From: Pelodera strongyloides
Taxonomy: Eukaryota; Nematoda; Chromadorea; Rhabditida; Rhabditidae
DNA length: 64,000 nt
Direction: 5' to 3'
Assembly: GCA_036852015.1 (NCBI GenBank)
Contig: JAANDG010000330.1
Location: forward strand, 99,408-163,407
Shown: one piece after another, positions 35,508 through 45,073 of the stretch
Layout: each line of letters begins with the position of its first letter
Position numbering within the stretch: position 1 is the first letter of the stretch
Program-made: the position numbers and the translations under genes
Notes under the pieces: generated by a model
Told to the model about the DNA's origin: nothing
What the model saw: only the letters and a program-made list of their open reading frames with translations
The model's database searches: none

Positions 35508-36340
35508 TTATAAAATCCTTCACATAAATGAAATGGACAAATTACAAATAATTGTGATTGTAAATGCACGGTCGCACGTTGGCTGGACACAACGCCGCTA
35601 AATCTGTGAAACGGCTCAAATTACTGTGAAAGATTGAGTAAATCTCTACGACAAGAAACACATTGAAAAAAACCACCAAAATCTAAAAAAGGACAAATTG
35701 ACCAAAAATCGTGAAAAAACACGTACCAACGACGGAAAGCGAACCAGAAGTCCACGATACACGTAGATGATGCACCACGGCCATCTCGACAGGATTAAGC
35801 AAATAATATAGCTACCCTGCAATAAGCAATTAAGTATTGTTTTCGTTACCTCGTTTTCCTTCTTTATTTTAGTTTCAAAACACGTAAATACAAATCCGCG
35901 ACGGCGGGAGGGCTTCACATACGTGTAGCAAAGCAAATAACTATCTAAAATGTACTGAAATACGTACAACAAAATGTGACAACCAAGTGAATAAAACGTG
36001 TTGGAAAAAGTTTCCAGAAGAAAACACGTCCGGGTCCGGTCCGTCCGCGAAAGTGCCGCAAAAACGCGGTCGCAACGCGAGACCGTATCGCGCATGCGAG
36101 CACAAAATAAAATATGCACTTTTCAGCATACGATCAATGAAATTGGAATACGGTAGAAAGCTGTCATAGTGCAGATCACCTCTAACCACTTAATGCACAA
36201 ATAAAATCCTTTAATGGTAAATTGGATGAAATAATATTCTCCAACAGCTCCGGAAATAATGAAGACCAGTCTTCGGTGGAGCAAATGAACGTGTATATTA
36301 GTATTTGGCTCCTTTGTGTATATTCTTCGTCTCCCCGGTG

Positions 36341-36849
36341 TGTTGTGAACTTTCACAACCTTCTTTAGTTAATTAATCTAATTATCTGTTGTTACTTACC
36401 GTAATCCATGTGTTTAAATTCCCGCTAACAATTATCTAGCCATTTCACTTAGGTATTAGAACTACCTGCACATCACTAATTAGTTTACCTAACACCAAGG
36501 TTCTCAGTTTGATTGTATTGTTGCATTATTGCGATTGTGGCTTTGTGCCTATTGTGCCCTCGTGGCAGTCTACCGACCTGCGGGCCCGTCTGCTTAGTCA
36601 GACTCGGGCTACTCGAATCTTCTAGAGTAGTTACCGTAACCAGCTATTATTGCCTTATATCCCGGGACGCATCTTCTAGTCCCTTGTCTTAGCCTATATT
36701 GTGGGTTACGTACCCAAGAGACCTTGAACGTTTACACTTTGTGTTTATCTAACTAATAATAAATACTTTCAACACTCGTGCAAGTGCTTACATTCCTGGC
36801 GTTGGAGCCTTAGACAGTACATCTCCGCAGGCTCTGTACTGTTTCGTTA
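36341..36849 (+). repeat. 3' LTR
   Basis: A 509-bp copy of the left LTR, ending TTTCGTTA and followed at once by the GTCCA target duplication and resumed RTE endonuclease coding sequence on the minus strand. Confidence 0.95.
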
Positions 36850-37480
36850 GTCCAGGTCCATCTGGTTCTTGGCACCTTGTGGGCTCTGCCACTTCCAAAG
36901 TCTACGCTTTCATTGTTGGAACATAGTGTTCAACACGTACATGCACTGACTTTCCGCAAAATCTGCTAGCCGTTGACCACGGTCATTACGGGTGTCTGCA
37001 GCGTAGTGCCCAACGTACGTCTCCCCATCGTCCCTGGGACCGATGAACGCGTTGAAGTCACCGACGACAAGCTTGACATGTGCACGACTGTTCGTCAGTT
37101 CTCGCTTAATGTCATCATAAAGCTCCTACACGACCTCGTCGTCATACTCGCTGGTGGGAGCGTACACGTTAACAACGGTGAATGTCACACGTTTCACTTC
37201 GCCATGAAGGACCGCCACAAGCGGGATGATTGCTCTCATATCGCTGACATATGGCAGGTATTCTGGGGGGACTATGAAGCCCACATCGCCAGACCACGAC
37301 CTCTCCTTCTGGCTCCAATGAGCACACTGTGGCCATTGTGCCAGGTCTTGCACTTGATCTCCTTGGACCGCGTCTCTTGGATAGCAACGTTGCCAGCGTT
37401 CACATTATCGAGCTCGCCGATCAACTGATCAACATCAGCGTCCTTGTGCAGCGTCCGGGCGTTAAACGTAGATATTGAAA

Positions 37481-38516
37481 ATAGGAAAAAGATGGTTCCC
37501 TACGGCCGTGAGATTGCTATAGCACCCCTGCCTTGCGGCGCACGGAACTCGGAGTCACTGATTTGACTTTGACATAGTTGGTTTTGGCAATACGTCCTGC
37601 GGGTGCCAATCTTCTCGCAGGACGCCCGCTCATTTCGCCGGCTTTGCCCGTTTCACCCCTACGGTGCGTTGAATCATGAGCATAGGATTGTAGGGCCGTG
37701 CATCTTTACTGGTACAATATGTAAAGTACTCTACCTTTTCATTGCACCTTCTTTAGTATTTTACCTTCTTTTCGCCGTACTCTAGATGTACAGTGTACGA
37801 GTGTACGGGGTGTACGCTACTATGATATTTTTTTTTTGTGAATACCACTTTATTCAGACATACAATCATCACACATAGACTTAAGCATGTAGAATCCAGG
37901 GTCCCGTTTGCTCTCGAAGTCGGGGATATGAACGGCACACTCTCGCCAAACACTTTGTTCTTATCCAGCTTTTACTTTACACGGTTTGCAGTTTGCACAA
38001 GCTTCTGCTCTGCTGTTTTAAGTTTTCCCCATTTTCAGCGCGTTCAAAAACAGCATTTTTGAGCGATTTCCACTATAAACTTATTGCTCAACTTAATCAT
38101 GTGGTTAGTAACAACTGCAAACGAGTACAAAAATCACTTTTTCAAAACGTGTAATTAGGTAGTAATTTTCATTACCTAATTAAGAAAACACCTGTGACAT
38201 TCTTATTGAGATTGACGTCTCCATAAATGTGTTCTTTCATCATGCTCATGCTTGCGTCTTTATATTTGAAAACGTTTCAAGATTTTATCATTGTGAAAAT
38301 GATCATGCTGATCTTTATTATATGTAATAGGGTTCTACTTGTAAGCAATATGCAAGAATCTTAATCACTACCTATGTTAAATTACCTTGATTGCCACGTG
38401 GGCTCTTATTATTTGGCAAAAAAAAAATATTTAATTTGTAATCTGAAAAAGATGTAGGCGTGATTGTTTGGAAGTTGACTGTGAATCTCTAGTGCTTTGG
38501 TGCTTTCTAACATTCG
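37481..38516. other. RTE 5' flank and intergenic DNA
   Basis: Up to about 37700 the DNA is more GC-rich (GCAGGACGCCCGCTCATTTC) and may be the 5' untranslated part of the RTE. GGGCCGTGCATCTTTAC near 37692 resembles GGGCGTGCATCTTAC near 31878 at the other side of the RTE, a possible but unproven target duplication. Nothing else recognised. Confidence 0.4.
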
Positions 38517-41500
38517 ATGGAGCAAGAACATTTGTTTATCTACGATACTCTACGACATACTGCCTTTATCATATTTTGCCCATACAACGTTTTTACCATA
38601 TTCGTCATATTGAAAACAACACCTAAATCGCAAAGAATTTACAAATATTATCTGCTCAACCATCAGGTAAAATATATATGATTTTATTTTGCACTACGTA
38701 TGCTTGCTGCATGCCAGCGGCGCCATTGCGGCGTGTGCGCGGCACTGCCCTAGGAATCCAAGATTAAAACAACGTTTGCTTCCCAGAAATGTACGATGTT
38801 CCCCACTTACAGTTCTCTCTTTTGCTGATGACACTTTCAATGACTGAAATAAATCCGCCTGTGTTATTTACCACCATTGACAGCAATATTCTGGTCTTTG
38901 TTGGGTTATCAATATTTCCGAATGATCGTCTTAATTTCGTGAGTCTCTTGTGTTTTCTTAGGCTGTCTAAATTATACTGCATTGCTACTGTGCCAATTTT
39001 GAGCAACTACGATATTTTGGGAGAGTATTACATCCACAAAGCATTAGGGCGAATGGCAATATAAGTATATAAGTACAGAGAATAAAAGACAGAAAATTCA
39101 AAGTTCTATTTTCAAACCATAAGCATTATTTTTTCGAGTTCATACAGTCGAGGTCAGAGAGCAGATTTCTTCTGCATTTGTCTATTAGTATATCTTCCAA
39201 AACTATGTATTGGCTTTCTTATTGTATTCTCAGTGTTGTGGTGAGCTTTTAATTCCAACCAAAGAAAACAAAGTGTCTTTAGCACATTTATTTCCGACGT
39301 TTCGGTTTTACACCATCTTCAGGGAAAAGTTACCTACAAAAACACAATACAATACACAGCACAAATACACTATCAACGTAAAACGACACACATAGGCCAG
39401 AAAACGAATTCACATGTATTAGGACAAGGAAAAGACAGTACATAACTTACAACGGGAACGATATGGATAAAATTATGAATGAGTAAATCAAGCGACATTC
39501 ATCAATAACCGAGTGGTATGTTAACTGTGAGTGATAGAGTTAGAGTGAGAGGCAGAGTGACTGGCAGAGTAAGGATGAGAGAGAGTGTGAGTGACAGAGG
39601 GACGAGAGGATAGACTTGGTAGTGATAGGGTGATTGGATTGAGAGAGATTTTCTTGGTACCAGAACTGGTGCACAGCTCGTATTTCCTGTTGAGTACTGG
39701 TCTTTCCGTTTGGATTGACACTGCCTCACTTATCAGGAGTCTACGAAAATTGCACTCTCGGTACAGAATAGCGGTAGAGATTGAGAACGGAACAGAAGGG
39801 TGAGCATCCTTGTGGTGAGCATCCAGAAGCTTACCTTTTGCCTTGTGCTGCGCTATCCGCTCTCTCAGCGGTTGGCTGGTTTGCCCAATATAAGACTCTC
39901 CGCATAGGTTACATGTTATTTTATAAACTACCATACGGGTCATACAATCTCCAATACTTCCATCATTACATATTTGACACGTTCCTCCTCTAGCAGGACA
40001 AATTCTGTCATAAATCCTATTCCTAACCAGTTCTGGTACCAAGAAAATCTCTCTCAATCCCATCACCCTATCACTACCAAGTCTATCCTCTCGTCCCTCT
40101 GTCACTCACACTCTCTCTCATCCTTACTCTGCCAGTCACTCTGCCTCTCACTCTAACTCTATCACTCACAGTTAACATACCACTCGGTTATTGATGAATG
40201 TCGCTTGATTTACTCATTCATAATTTTATCCATATCGTTCCCGTTGTAAGTTATGTACTGTCTTTTCCTTGTCCTAATACATGTGAATTCGTTTTCTGGC
40301 CTATGTGTGTCGTTTTACGTTGATAGTGTATTTGTGCTGTGTATTGTATTGTGTTTTTGTAGGTAACTTTTCCCTGAAGATGGTGTAAAACCGAAACGTC
40401 GGAAATAAATGTGCTAAAGACACTTTGTTTTCTTTGGTTGGAATTAAAAGCTCACCACAACACTGAATATCTACACTATTCCAACTTCATGGAGCGTGCA
40501 TCTGAACAAATTATTGTATTCTATTAAACTTTTATTGTAGGTGTGTTTCTTTGCGATGGCTTTTCCGTCAATATCTTCATTATGTGGTGCTCTACTGTAC
40601 CGTCATCAGAATGCGATAATGTTCACTTCGAAACTTTACTTGAATAAGAAAGCACGAGCAGTACTTCAAGCCAGTGTTTACGTGGTACCAGCACTTATGT
40701 GCTTCTTGGTTTATCAACTACCAAGGGATCTGAAAAACGAGGTACTGCAATTTTTTATCATCGTTCAAACCTTCCAATAGCAACTTATTGCCGCAAGAAA
40801 AAGAAAGAATTAAAAAATGCAAAATAATTTTTTTTATTGTTGAATTAAATTTTGTTTTTGGGAGTTTGCAAACTACTTTTTTACTTTTTTTGTCATTTGG
40901 AAGCAGCAAATTTTTGCTGAATCTGGTCAATGCAGTTAAGAAATTCAACAGGTCAAAAATGAAAAGAAATCAAGCTGGCCTATTGCCTCTGTTCTGTGAG
41001 ACAGTGGATGTAACCGTCTCCCTAACTAGAGCTTGCCTAACTTCTGATTTTTGAGTTTTAGAATAGAATGAAAGTTGGGGAAATTCTATATCGACACGGT
41101 CTCTCAATGATAGAGACACCAATGTTGGACGATTCGTTCAAAGTAATACTTCTTGTGGTCGGGCTTTCACTGTTCATGGTGACAACTGGAGTCTTCACGA
41201 CATTCCTCCATGCCTATTGGTCAATTCAGAAGAATATCGAAAAGGGAATGCGATGGCGCGTACAATTACAACTGCTCAAAACAATGGGCATGCAGGTACG
41301 GTAATGGTCTTGCTGCAGCTAGAAACTTTGTTTGAGCCGCACTGCGCCATGCTTTCGCTGTGCACACTTTCCCGGCATACTAGGTGCGCAGATTCGCCGT
41401 GCTTTGCAGTGTTTGAATGAACGGCGGATAGAATCATACTGTTTTTATTTTTTTTGCATCACAATTATGAATTTGCAACGTCTTTCAGGCATTGGTATAC

Positions 41501-43182
41501 TGTATGATAATTATCGGGCCAGTGATAGCATTTATCATTACCTCGACGACGGACCACACATTTGCTTTGTCCGGTATTTTACTTACATTTGATCTTGATT
41601 CTTACTGTACTTGATGGAAGAAGTGGTCTTTGACCATAATCACGATTACAGAAGTCTCATTTTTTTTCACCTGCCTGTGTTTAAAGCGAACTACCAGCCC
41701 CTTTCTCACGAAATGCGCAAATGAAGTACTTGGGCGCAGAACCAGAAATACTGATGCTTATTTTTGAAATGTTGGATTTCATGCAAAAACAGTTGACCAC
41801 CGTGGGAATCGAACCAGGGAACCCTCGCACCAATGGCGAGAACTCTACCACTTGGCCACGCCCTTTCATGGCAGAAATTGTATTTGATGGTACATGGAAG
41901 CACGCAGGCACGTAACACCAATTTGTTCAAACGAAGGCTACGTCAATGTACAATCCACGGTTTTTTCTGGAGGGAAAATAAAATTTTCAAAATAATTCAT
42001 ACAGGGGTCTGCGGACGTGCCAAAAACGGGGGTAGTAGACCCCTTTTGACCTTTTCCATACAAAATAAAAATTTTAAGTAGCATTTTTTCTAATTTCGAC
42101 TTAGTTGCTTGTTTTTTATGTTTATTTTCGTTTTCACACGTTTTTGAACTATTTTTGAACAAAAAACCCCAAACCGGGTAACATTTCGCTTTAAAGCGAA
42201 ATGCTAGCCCCTTTGGGAAATTTGCATATGATAAGCAAATCCTATGTATCCTATGCTAATTTTGTACGATCGTCCACGGCAATCGTACAAAAATCGTACA
42301 ATCGTGCTTATCATATGCAAATTTTCCAAAGGGGCTAGCATTTCGCTTTAAAGAACTTTGCCGGGGCACTAAATATGGATGCGATATAGCCGCTACAAAT
42401 AATGTTCCTCTCACAGAATCACATAAAATCACCCGTTATCGCCATTGCGATTTACAAATTCAGTATTATTAGTATGCGAATAAGATGCCCTATTTTTGTT
42501 CTATCAAGAAAGTACAATATGTATATGTACTTTCATTTTTCCATTAATTGTTTATTATTATAGAAATGCAAAAGTAATTGCAGATTTTGTACCCAATAAT
42601 TTAGTGATGAAAACCGTTTCCTTACATGATCGAGAAAAATTAATTACAGTCGATGTAAATCACTTATTAATTGGTGAAATGAAAACTAAGGATCTGCACA
42701 TTTCAAAAAGGAGCTATAGCATAGACAGAGAAAAAAGCAATTGATCATCTAAAATTATTAGTATCTGCCACCTGACATTCAGTTAGTAAGTTACGTAGGT
42801 GGATCAATATCTGCCGCTCACGTTTACTTGCGGTACAGCTTATTTGGAGCATACAGCGCGAGATTCTTTCGACACATCCTTTGGATCGCCGCGTGTTCGC
42901 CACCGCAGCTTCTTCAAGATTGCATATTTACTACTTTCAGAACTCTGCTCCTATTCGTTGCTATTCTACACACTGCAAAATCCTATATGCACAACGATCT
43001 TATTAGTCACATCTGAGCAGTACAGAAATTATTTGACGACGCTACTACGAATAAGTGAGGATTCGAATTCGCTTCACCACGCATATCGACATAGACGCAG
43101 TCATGTACAATATCATGCAAACGGTGTTCTGCATCTCCAATTTCTTGAGTACGGCCAGAGCTATGCAAACCAATTTTTCTAA
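38517..43182 (+). CDS. Seven-TM chemoreceptor (Srh/Str superfamily-like), complete
   Basis: Six exons: 38517-38666, 38813-38938, 40541-40741, 41062-41295, 41489-41573 and 42941-43182. Phases agree throughout and the model gives 345 residues, the usual Srh length. Exon 1 ends with the diagnostic TM1 to loop pattern ILKTTPKS then YKYYLLNHQ (family form: kTP..M..yk..LLN). Exon 2 continues with TM2. Exon 3 holds TM3 with LLYRHQNAIMF and TM4. Exon 4 carries TM5 and the basic third loop. Exon 5 begins ALVYCMIIIGPVIAFI (TM6). Exon 6 carries TM7 and the SEQYRNYL tail. The last 40 residues after YRNYL are longer than usual, so the true end may be spliced differently. Intron 2 contains the palindromic Penelope-type element, and intron 5 contains a MITE and tRNA-like repeats. 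Expected role: chemosensory membrane receptor. Confidence 0.8.
39521..40105 (-). CDS. GIY-YIG endonuclease of Penelope-like type
   Basis: A frame of 194 codons. A Cys-rich lead-in (CPARGGTCQIC, then DGSIGDCMTRM) is followed by VVYKITCNLCGESYIGQTSQ: the GIY-equivalent VVYKI, a CX2C knuckle and YIGQT. The catalytic arginine helix LRERIAQHK comes next, followed by DAHPSVPFSIS and SEAVSIQTERPVLNRKYE, where the conserved E and N of the nuclease fold sit. The CX2C before YIG is characteristic of Penelope-like element endonucleases. The N-terminal 25 residues come from the right arm and the C-terminal tail from the left arm, so the first block (TEGREDRLGSDRV) is also readable from the opposite strand at 39591. 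In full-length elements the endonuclease follows an RT domain, so this is a separated C-terminal domain. The start codon is uncertain; the catalytic core looks undamaged. Confidence 0.85.
   Translation of the reverse strand: MTEGREDRLGSDRVMGLREIFLVPELVRNRIYDRICPARGGTCQICNDGSIGDCMTRMVVYKITCNLCGESYIGQTSQPLRERIAQHKAKGKLLDAHHKDAHPSVPFSISTAILYRECNFRRLLISEAVSIQTERPVLNRKYELCTSSGTKKISLNPITLSLPSLSSRPSVTHTLSHPYSASHSASHSNSITHS
40372..40406 (+). ncRNA. Hammerhead-like core motif in the element arm
   Basis: CTGAAGA (matching the CUGANGA box), then GGT..ACC as a short stem, then GAAAC and GTCGG, in the order of a minimal type I hammerhead ribozyme. The mirror copy lies on the minus strand at about 39290-39324. 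Hammerhead motifs are established in Penelope-like terminal repeats. I could not confirm the third stem or the cleavage site by eye, so activity is inference. Confidence 0.4.
41680..41712. mobile_element. MITE family B end fragment
   Basis: TTAAAGCGAACTACCAGCCC resembles one end of the family B elements at 42185 and 43588 but has no matching inverted partner nearby. Confidence 0.5.
41797..41873 (-). repeat. tRNA-like sequence (relic or SINE head)
   Basis: In reverse complement, GTGGCCAAGTGGTAGAG resembles an A box and D arm, CTCGC..GCGAG makes an anticodon stem, and GGTTCGATTCCC is a B box. The acceptor stem does not pair well and the base before the anticodon position is not T, so it is unlikely to be a working tRNA. 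It lies in intron 5 of the Srh-type receptor. Confidence 0.45.
41960..42180 (-). repeat. Dispersed repeat, inverted copy of 32005-32150
   Basis: In reverse complement it shares CCCGGTTTGGGGTTTTTTGT-like and AACGAAAATAAACATAAAAA-like words with the stretch near 32010-32090. No coding capacity. Confidence 0.6.
42185..42357. mobile_element. Palindromic MITE, family B
   Basis: The ends TTTAAAGCGAAATGCTAGCC and GGCTAGCATTTCGCTTTAAA are inverted over about 48 bp, continuing through AAATTTGCATATGATAAGCA. The centre carries CGTACAATCG-type repeats. Non-coding, within intron 5 of the Srh-type receptor. Confidence 0.9.
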
Positions 43183-43587
43183 AAGAGCGTTATCAAAAAG
43201 CAAAAAAAAAGTTCACCGGTCATAGTTACGAAAAAATTTATATGAAAGTATTTCGTAAATTATTCACGCAAGATACAGCAGGTGTTTGTTGTTGGTAGTT
43301 GTTGTGAATTTTCTTTCAATGTACACGTTATAAACTTCCATTTTCTGTACAATGCCAAGAGCTACCTTTCACAAGATGAAACGCTCTGGAAACTTTTACA
43401 GTGGGTTTAATAGTTACTACGTTATGTGTGCTAGTGGATCTAGAACTCTGAAATAAAATTGTATTTTCAGAACGAACGAACAAGGTTACTCCAGTCCAAC
43501 AAACGCTAACATTCGGCGATCGAGCTGTTACTAAGACTGTATCCAGTGCGCAATACTAGTTTTGAATAGGACATAAACTTTTTTCCT
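43183..43587. other. 3' flank of the Srh-type receptor
   Basis: A poly-A-like run (CAAAAAAAAAG near 43202) and an AATAAA near 43452 lie downstream of the stop. No gene recognised. Confidence 0.45.
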
Positions 43588-43762
43588 TTAAAGCGAACTG
43601 CCAGCTCCTTTGGAAAATTTGCATATGATAAGCAAATCCTATGTACCCTATGCTAATTTTGCGCGATAGCCGTGGACGATCGCGCAAAATTAGCATAGGA
43701 TACATAGGATTTGCTTATCATATGCAAATTTTACAAAGGAGCTGGCATTTCGCTTTAAGGAA
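43588..43762. mobile_element. Palindromic MITE, family B, near-perfect hairpin
   Basis: The whole 170 bp is close to a perfect inverted repeat: GCTAATTTTGCGCGAT on the left faces ATCGCGCAAAATTAGC on the right, with CCGTGG at the centre. The ends match the 42185 copy (CTTTAAAGCGAA and TTCGCTTTAAGG). Confidence 0.92.
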
Positions 43763-44095
43763 TTGTATATCAAACCAATTGTGGTATAACGATGCTGATT
43801 GCAATGATGGTCACCTAGCGTAAGAGCTGCAATTGACAAAGCACATACAATTATAATTATTTATTAAAAAATCGCTATGTACAAACAAGTTGCGTGGTCG
43901 GTTTGTCGTCAAATAAATAGTCGATTTTCTCCGACGAAGTGGTGATTTACTCGAGCCTAAATACAATTTTATAACGATTTTTTATGATTTCCAGAGGTCA
44001 ATCGGCGGAAGACTGCCGAAAGTAAAAGTTTATAGTAATAGTATTTTGCCCACAGCCTGCCAAAGTTGTTTTAATTTTTATGAATTTGGTTAAAC
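43763..44095. other. Intergenic, nothing recognised
   Basis: AT-rich 3' flank of the Pro/Ala-rich gene. AATAAA-like words occur on both strands. Confidence 0.4.
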
Positions 44096-45073
44096 TCACT
44101 TCTTGCTCTTGTTGGATCCAATGAAAAGAGCGGTCCTGGCGAAGGGAGCATAAGCGGGAACGAGTCGAGGGGCGGCCAGCATCGGGGCGGGGGCCGCGAA
44201 CATGGGGGCGGGAGGAGCGGCGAAGACCGGGGCCGGAGCAGGGGCGTACAGAGGGGCGGGAGCGGCAAACACCGGTGCGGGGGCGGGGGCGAAGACTGGG
44301 GCTGGAGCTGGGGCGAAGAGGGGGGCTGGAGCACGGAGCACAGGGGCGGGTGCAGCGAACATCGGGGCAGGGGCTGCAAGAACTGGTGGAGCAGCGAAGA
44401 CTGGTGCGGGAGCGGGAGCGAACATTGGTGCGGGAGCACGGAACACTGGGGCGGGGGCGGGAGCAGCGAACACGGGGGCTGGAGGAGCCGCGAAGACTGG
44501 GGCAGGCGCGAAGACCGGAGCCGGGGCTGGGGCAGGGATGGCTCCATCACGGAATGGGCCTGCATTCACTGGCGTCCTGGCTGCTGCCATAAGACTCTCA
44601 TAGAAAGGAGAGTATGCCTGGGCGGGCCACTGAAAAATCATATTTTTTTTAAACTTTGCTTGCCTTTTATAATAATAATTATAATATACTATACACAACA
44701 AATATAAGTGGATATGCGAATACAAGGATAGTATATAACAATATATTTTCAATATCATAAAAGCATAACTTACTGCTGCAAGCTGGGCGGTAGCGACGGC
44801 GCACAGAACGGCGAGAATCACGCTAAAAATTATTTATGAAACTGAAAAATGTCTACTGTCGTTTGTTTACTGGATGGATGTTGAAAAACTACAAATGCGA
44901 TACCACAAATGGGATCTCCTACAAAGCCAACGTAAGTAATCCTCCACTAACCATTCTCAAAGAAACGTTGGTAAGCAAGCAGTTTGGTAGTTACATTTGT
45001 AAACGTGCAAAAATAAATGTTCAAGTCGGCAAATCAAGATAATAGGAAATGCAAAAACCAACCACTTCATCAT
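44096..45073 (-). CDS. Secreted Pro/Ala-repeat protein (APAPVFAAP type)
   Basis: Minus-strand model: exon 1 45073-45063 (ATGATGAAGTG), exon 2 44822-44774, exon 3 44629-44096, giving about 197 residues. Exon 2 supplies the hydrophobic signal peptide core (CVILAVLCAVATAQ). The exon 2/3 junction (QLAA then WPAQAYSPFYESL) is conserved with the 49572 paralogue. The body is a run of APAPVFAAP, APAPVFAP and APPAPVF units. The tail RLVPAYAPFARTALFIGSNK is nearly identical in all three copies. No cysteines follow the signal peptide. The exon 1 donor is GTTGGT, a weak site, so the first four residues are tentative. The repeat resembles extracellular structural proteins (cuticle or matrix), but function is not established. 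Confidence 0.78.

Larger units (their letters stand above)
33929..36854 (+). mobile_element. Non-autonomous LTR retrotransposon nested in the RTE
   Basis: Two 509-bp direct repeats (33934-34442 and 36341-36849) flank a 1.9-kb interior. The host sequence GTCCA occurs immediately before the left LTR (33929-33933) and immediately after the right LTR (36850-36854): a clean 5-bp target duplication. A primer binding site motif TGGTGCCCCGTTC follows the left LTR. The interior has no protease, RT or integrase and only one small frame (35304-35507, acidic and Arg-rich, possibly a gag remnant). It must be mobilised in trans. Removing the element and one GTCCA would restore continuity of the RTE endonuclease region. 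Confidence 0.93.
32283..37480 (-). mobile_element. RTE-type LINE, decayed, split by an LTR element
   Basis: Reading leftward from 37480, the apurinic endonuclease begins ISTFNARTLHKD and VAIQETRSKE. It continues through VVNVYAPTS and VVGDFNAFIGPRDD to KNQMDLD at 36855. After the LTR element it resumes KVHNMDYVLCNDAHRVVDCK with SDHRLV. Linker pieces follow, then RT with VPVERGVKQGDVIS and LFADDVVLVAKD, and the C-terminal KHRWAGHVIRRNDSQWTTRV near 32370. Stops and frameshifts (for example after NTMFQQ) show that it is inactive. Domain order AP-endonuclease then RT, with the short HRWAGH tail, is typical of the RTE clade. The 5' UTR may extend to about 37600. Confidence 0.9.
39231..40465 (-). 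mobile_element. Palindromic Penelope-derived element with GIY-YIG core
   Basis: Two 440-bp arms (39231-39670 and 40026-40465) are inverted copies of each other with one mismatch that I can see. They enclose 355 bp of unique DNA. The outer ends read CAGTGTTGTGGTGAGC. The unique centre plus both inner arm ends encode one minus-strand frame with a GIY-YIG endonuclease (separate entry). Near each outer end lies CTGAAGATGGTG and ACCGAAACGTCGG, the spacing seen at Penelope-like element termini. There is no reverse transcriptase. The structure can be read as a 5'-truncated Penelope-like copy, in minus orientation, with an inverted copy of its own 3' end attached at its 5' side. It lies in intron 2 of the 38517 receptor. 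No target duplication was found. Confidence 0.85.

Noticed and set aside
35646..36119. 157-codon minus-strand frame inside the LTR element
   Set aside because: Antisense to the element, no recognised motif, and the amino acid mix is typical of a chance frame.
39591..39803. Plus-strand frame with TEGREDRLGSDRV
   Set aside because: It is the inverted-arm mirror of the first codons of the GIY-YIG frame on the other strand, not a second gene.
44202..44603. Long plus-strand Gly/Ala-rich frame
   Set aside because: It is the antisense shadow of the C-rich Pro/Ala-repeat gene. It has no signal peptide or splice context and appears wherever that repeat does.
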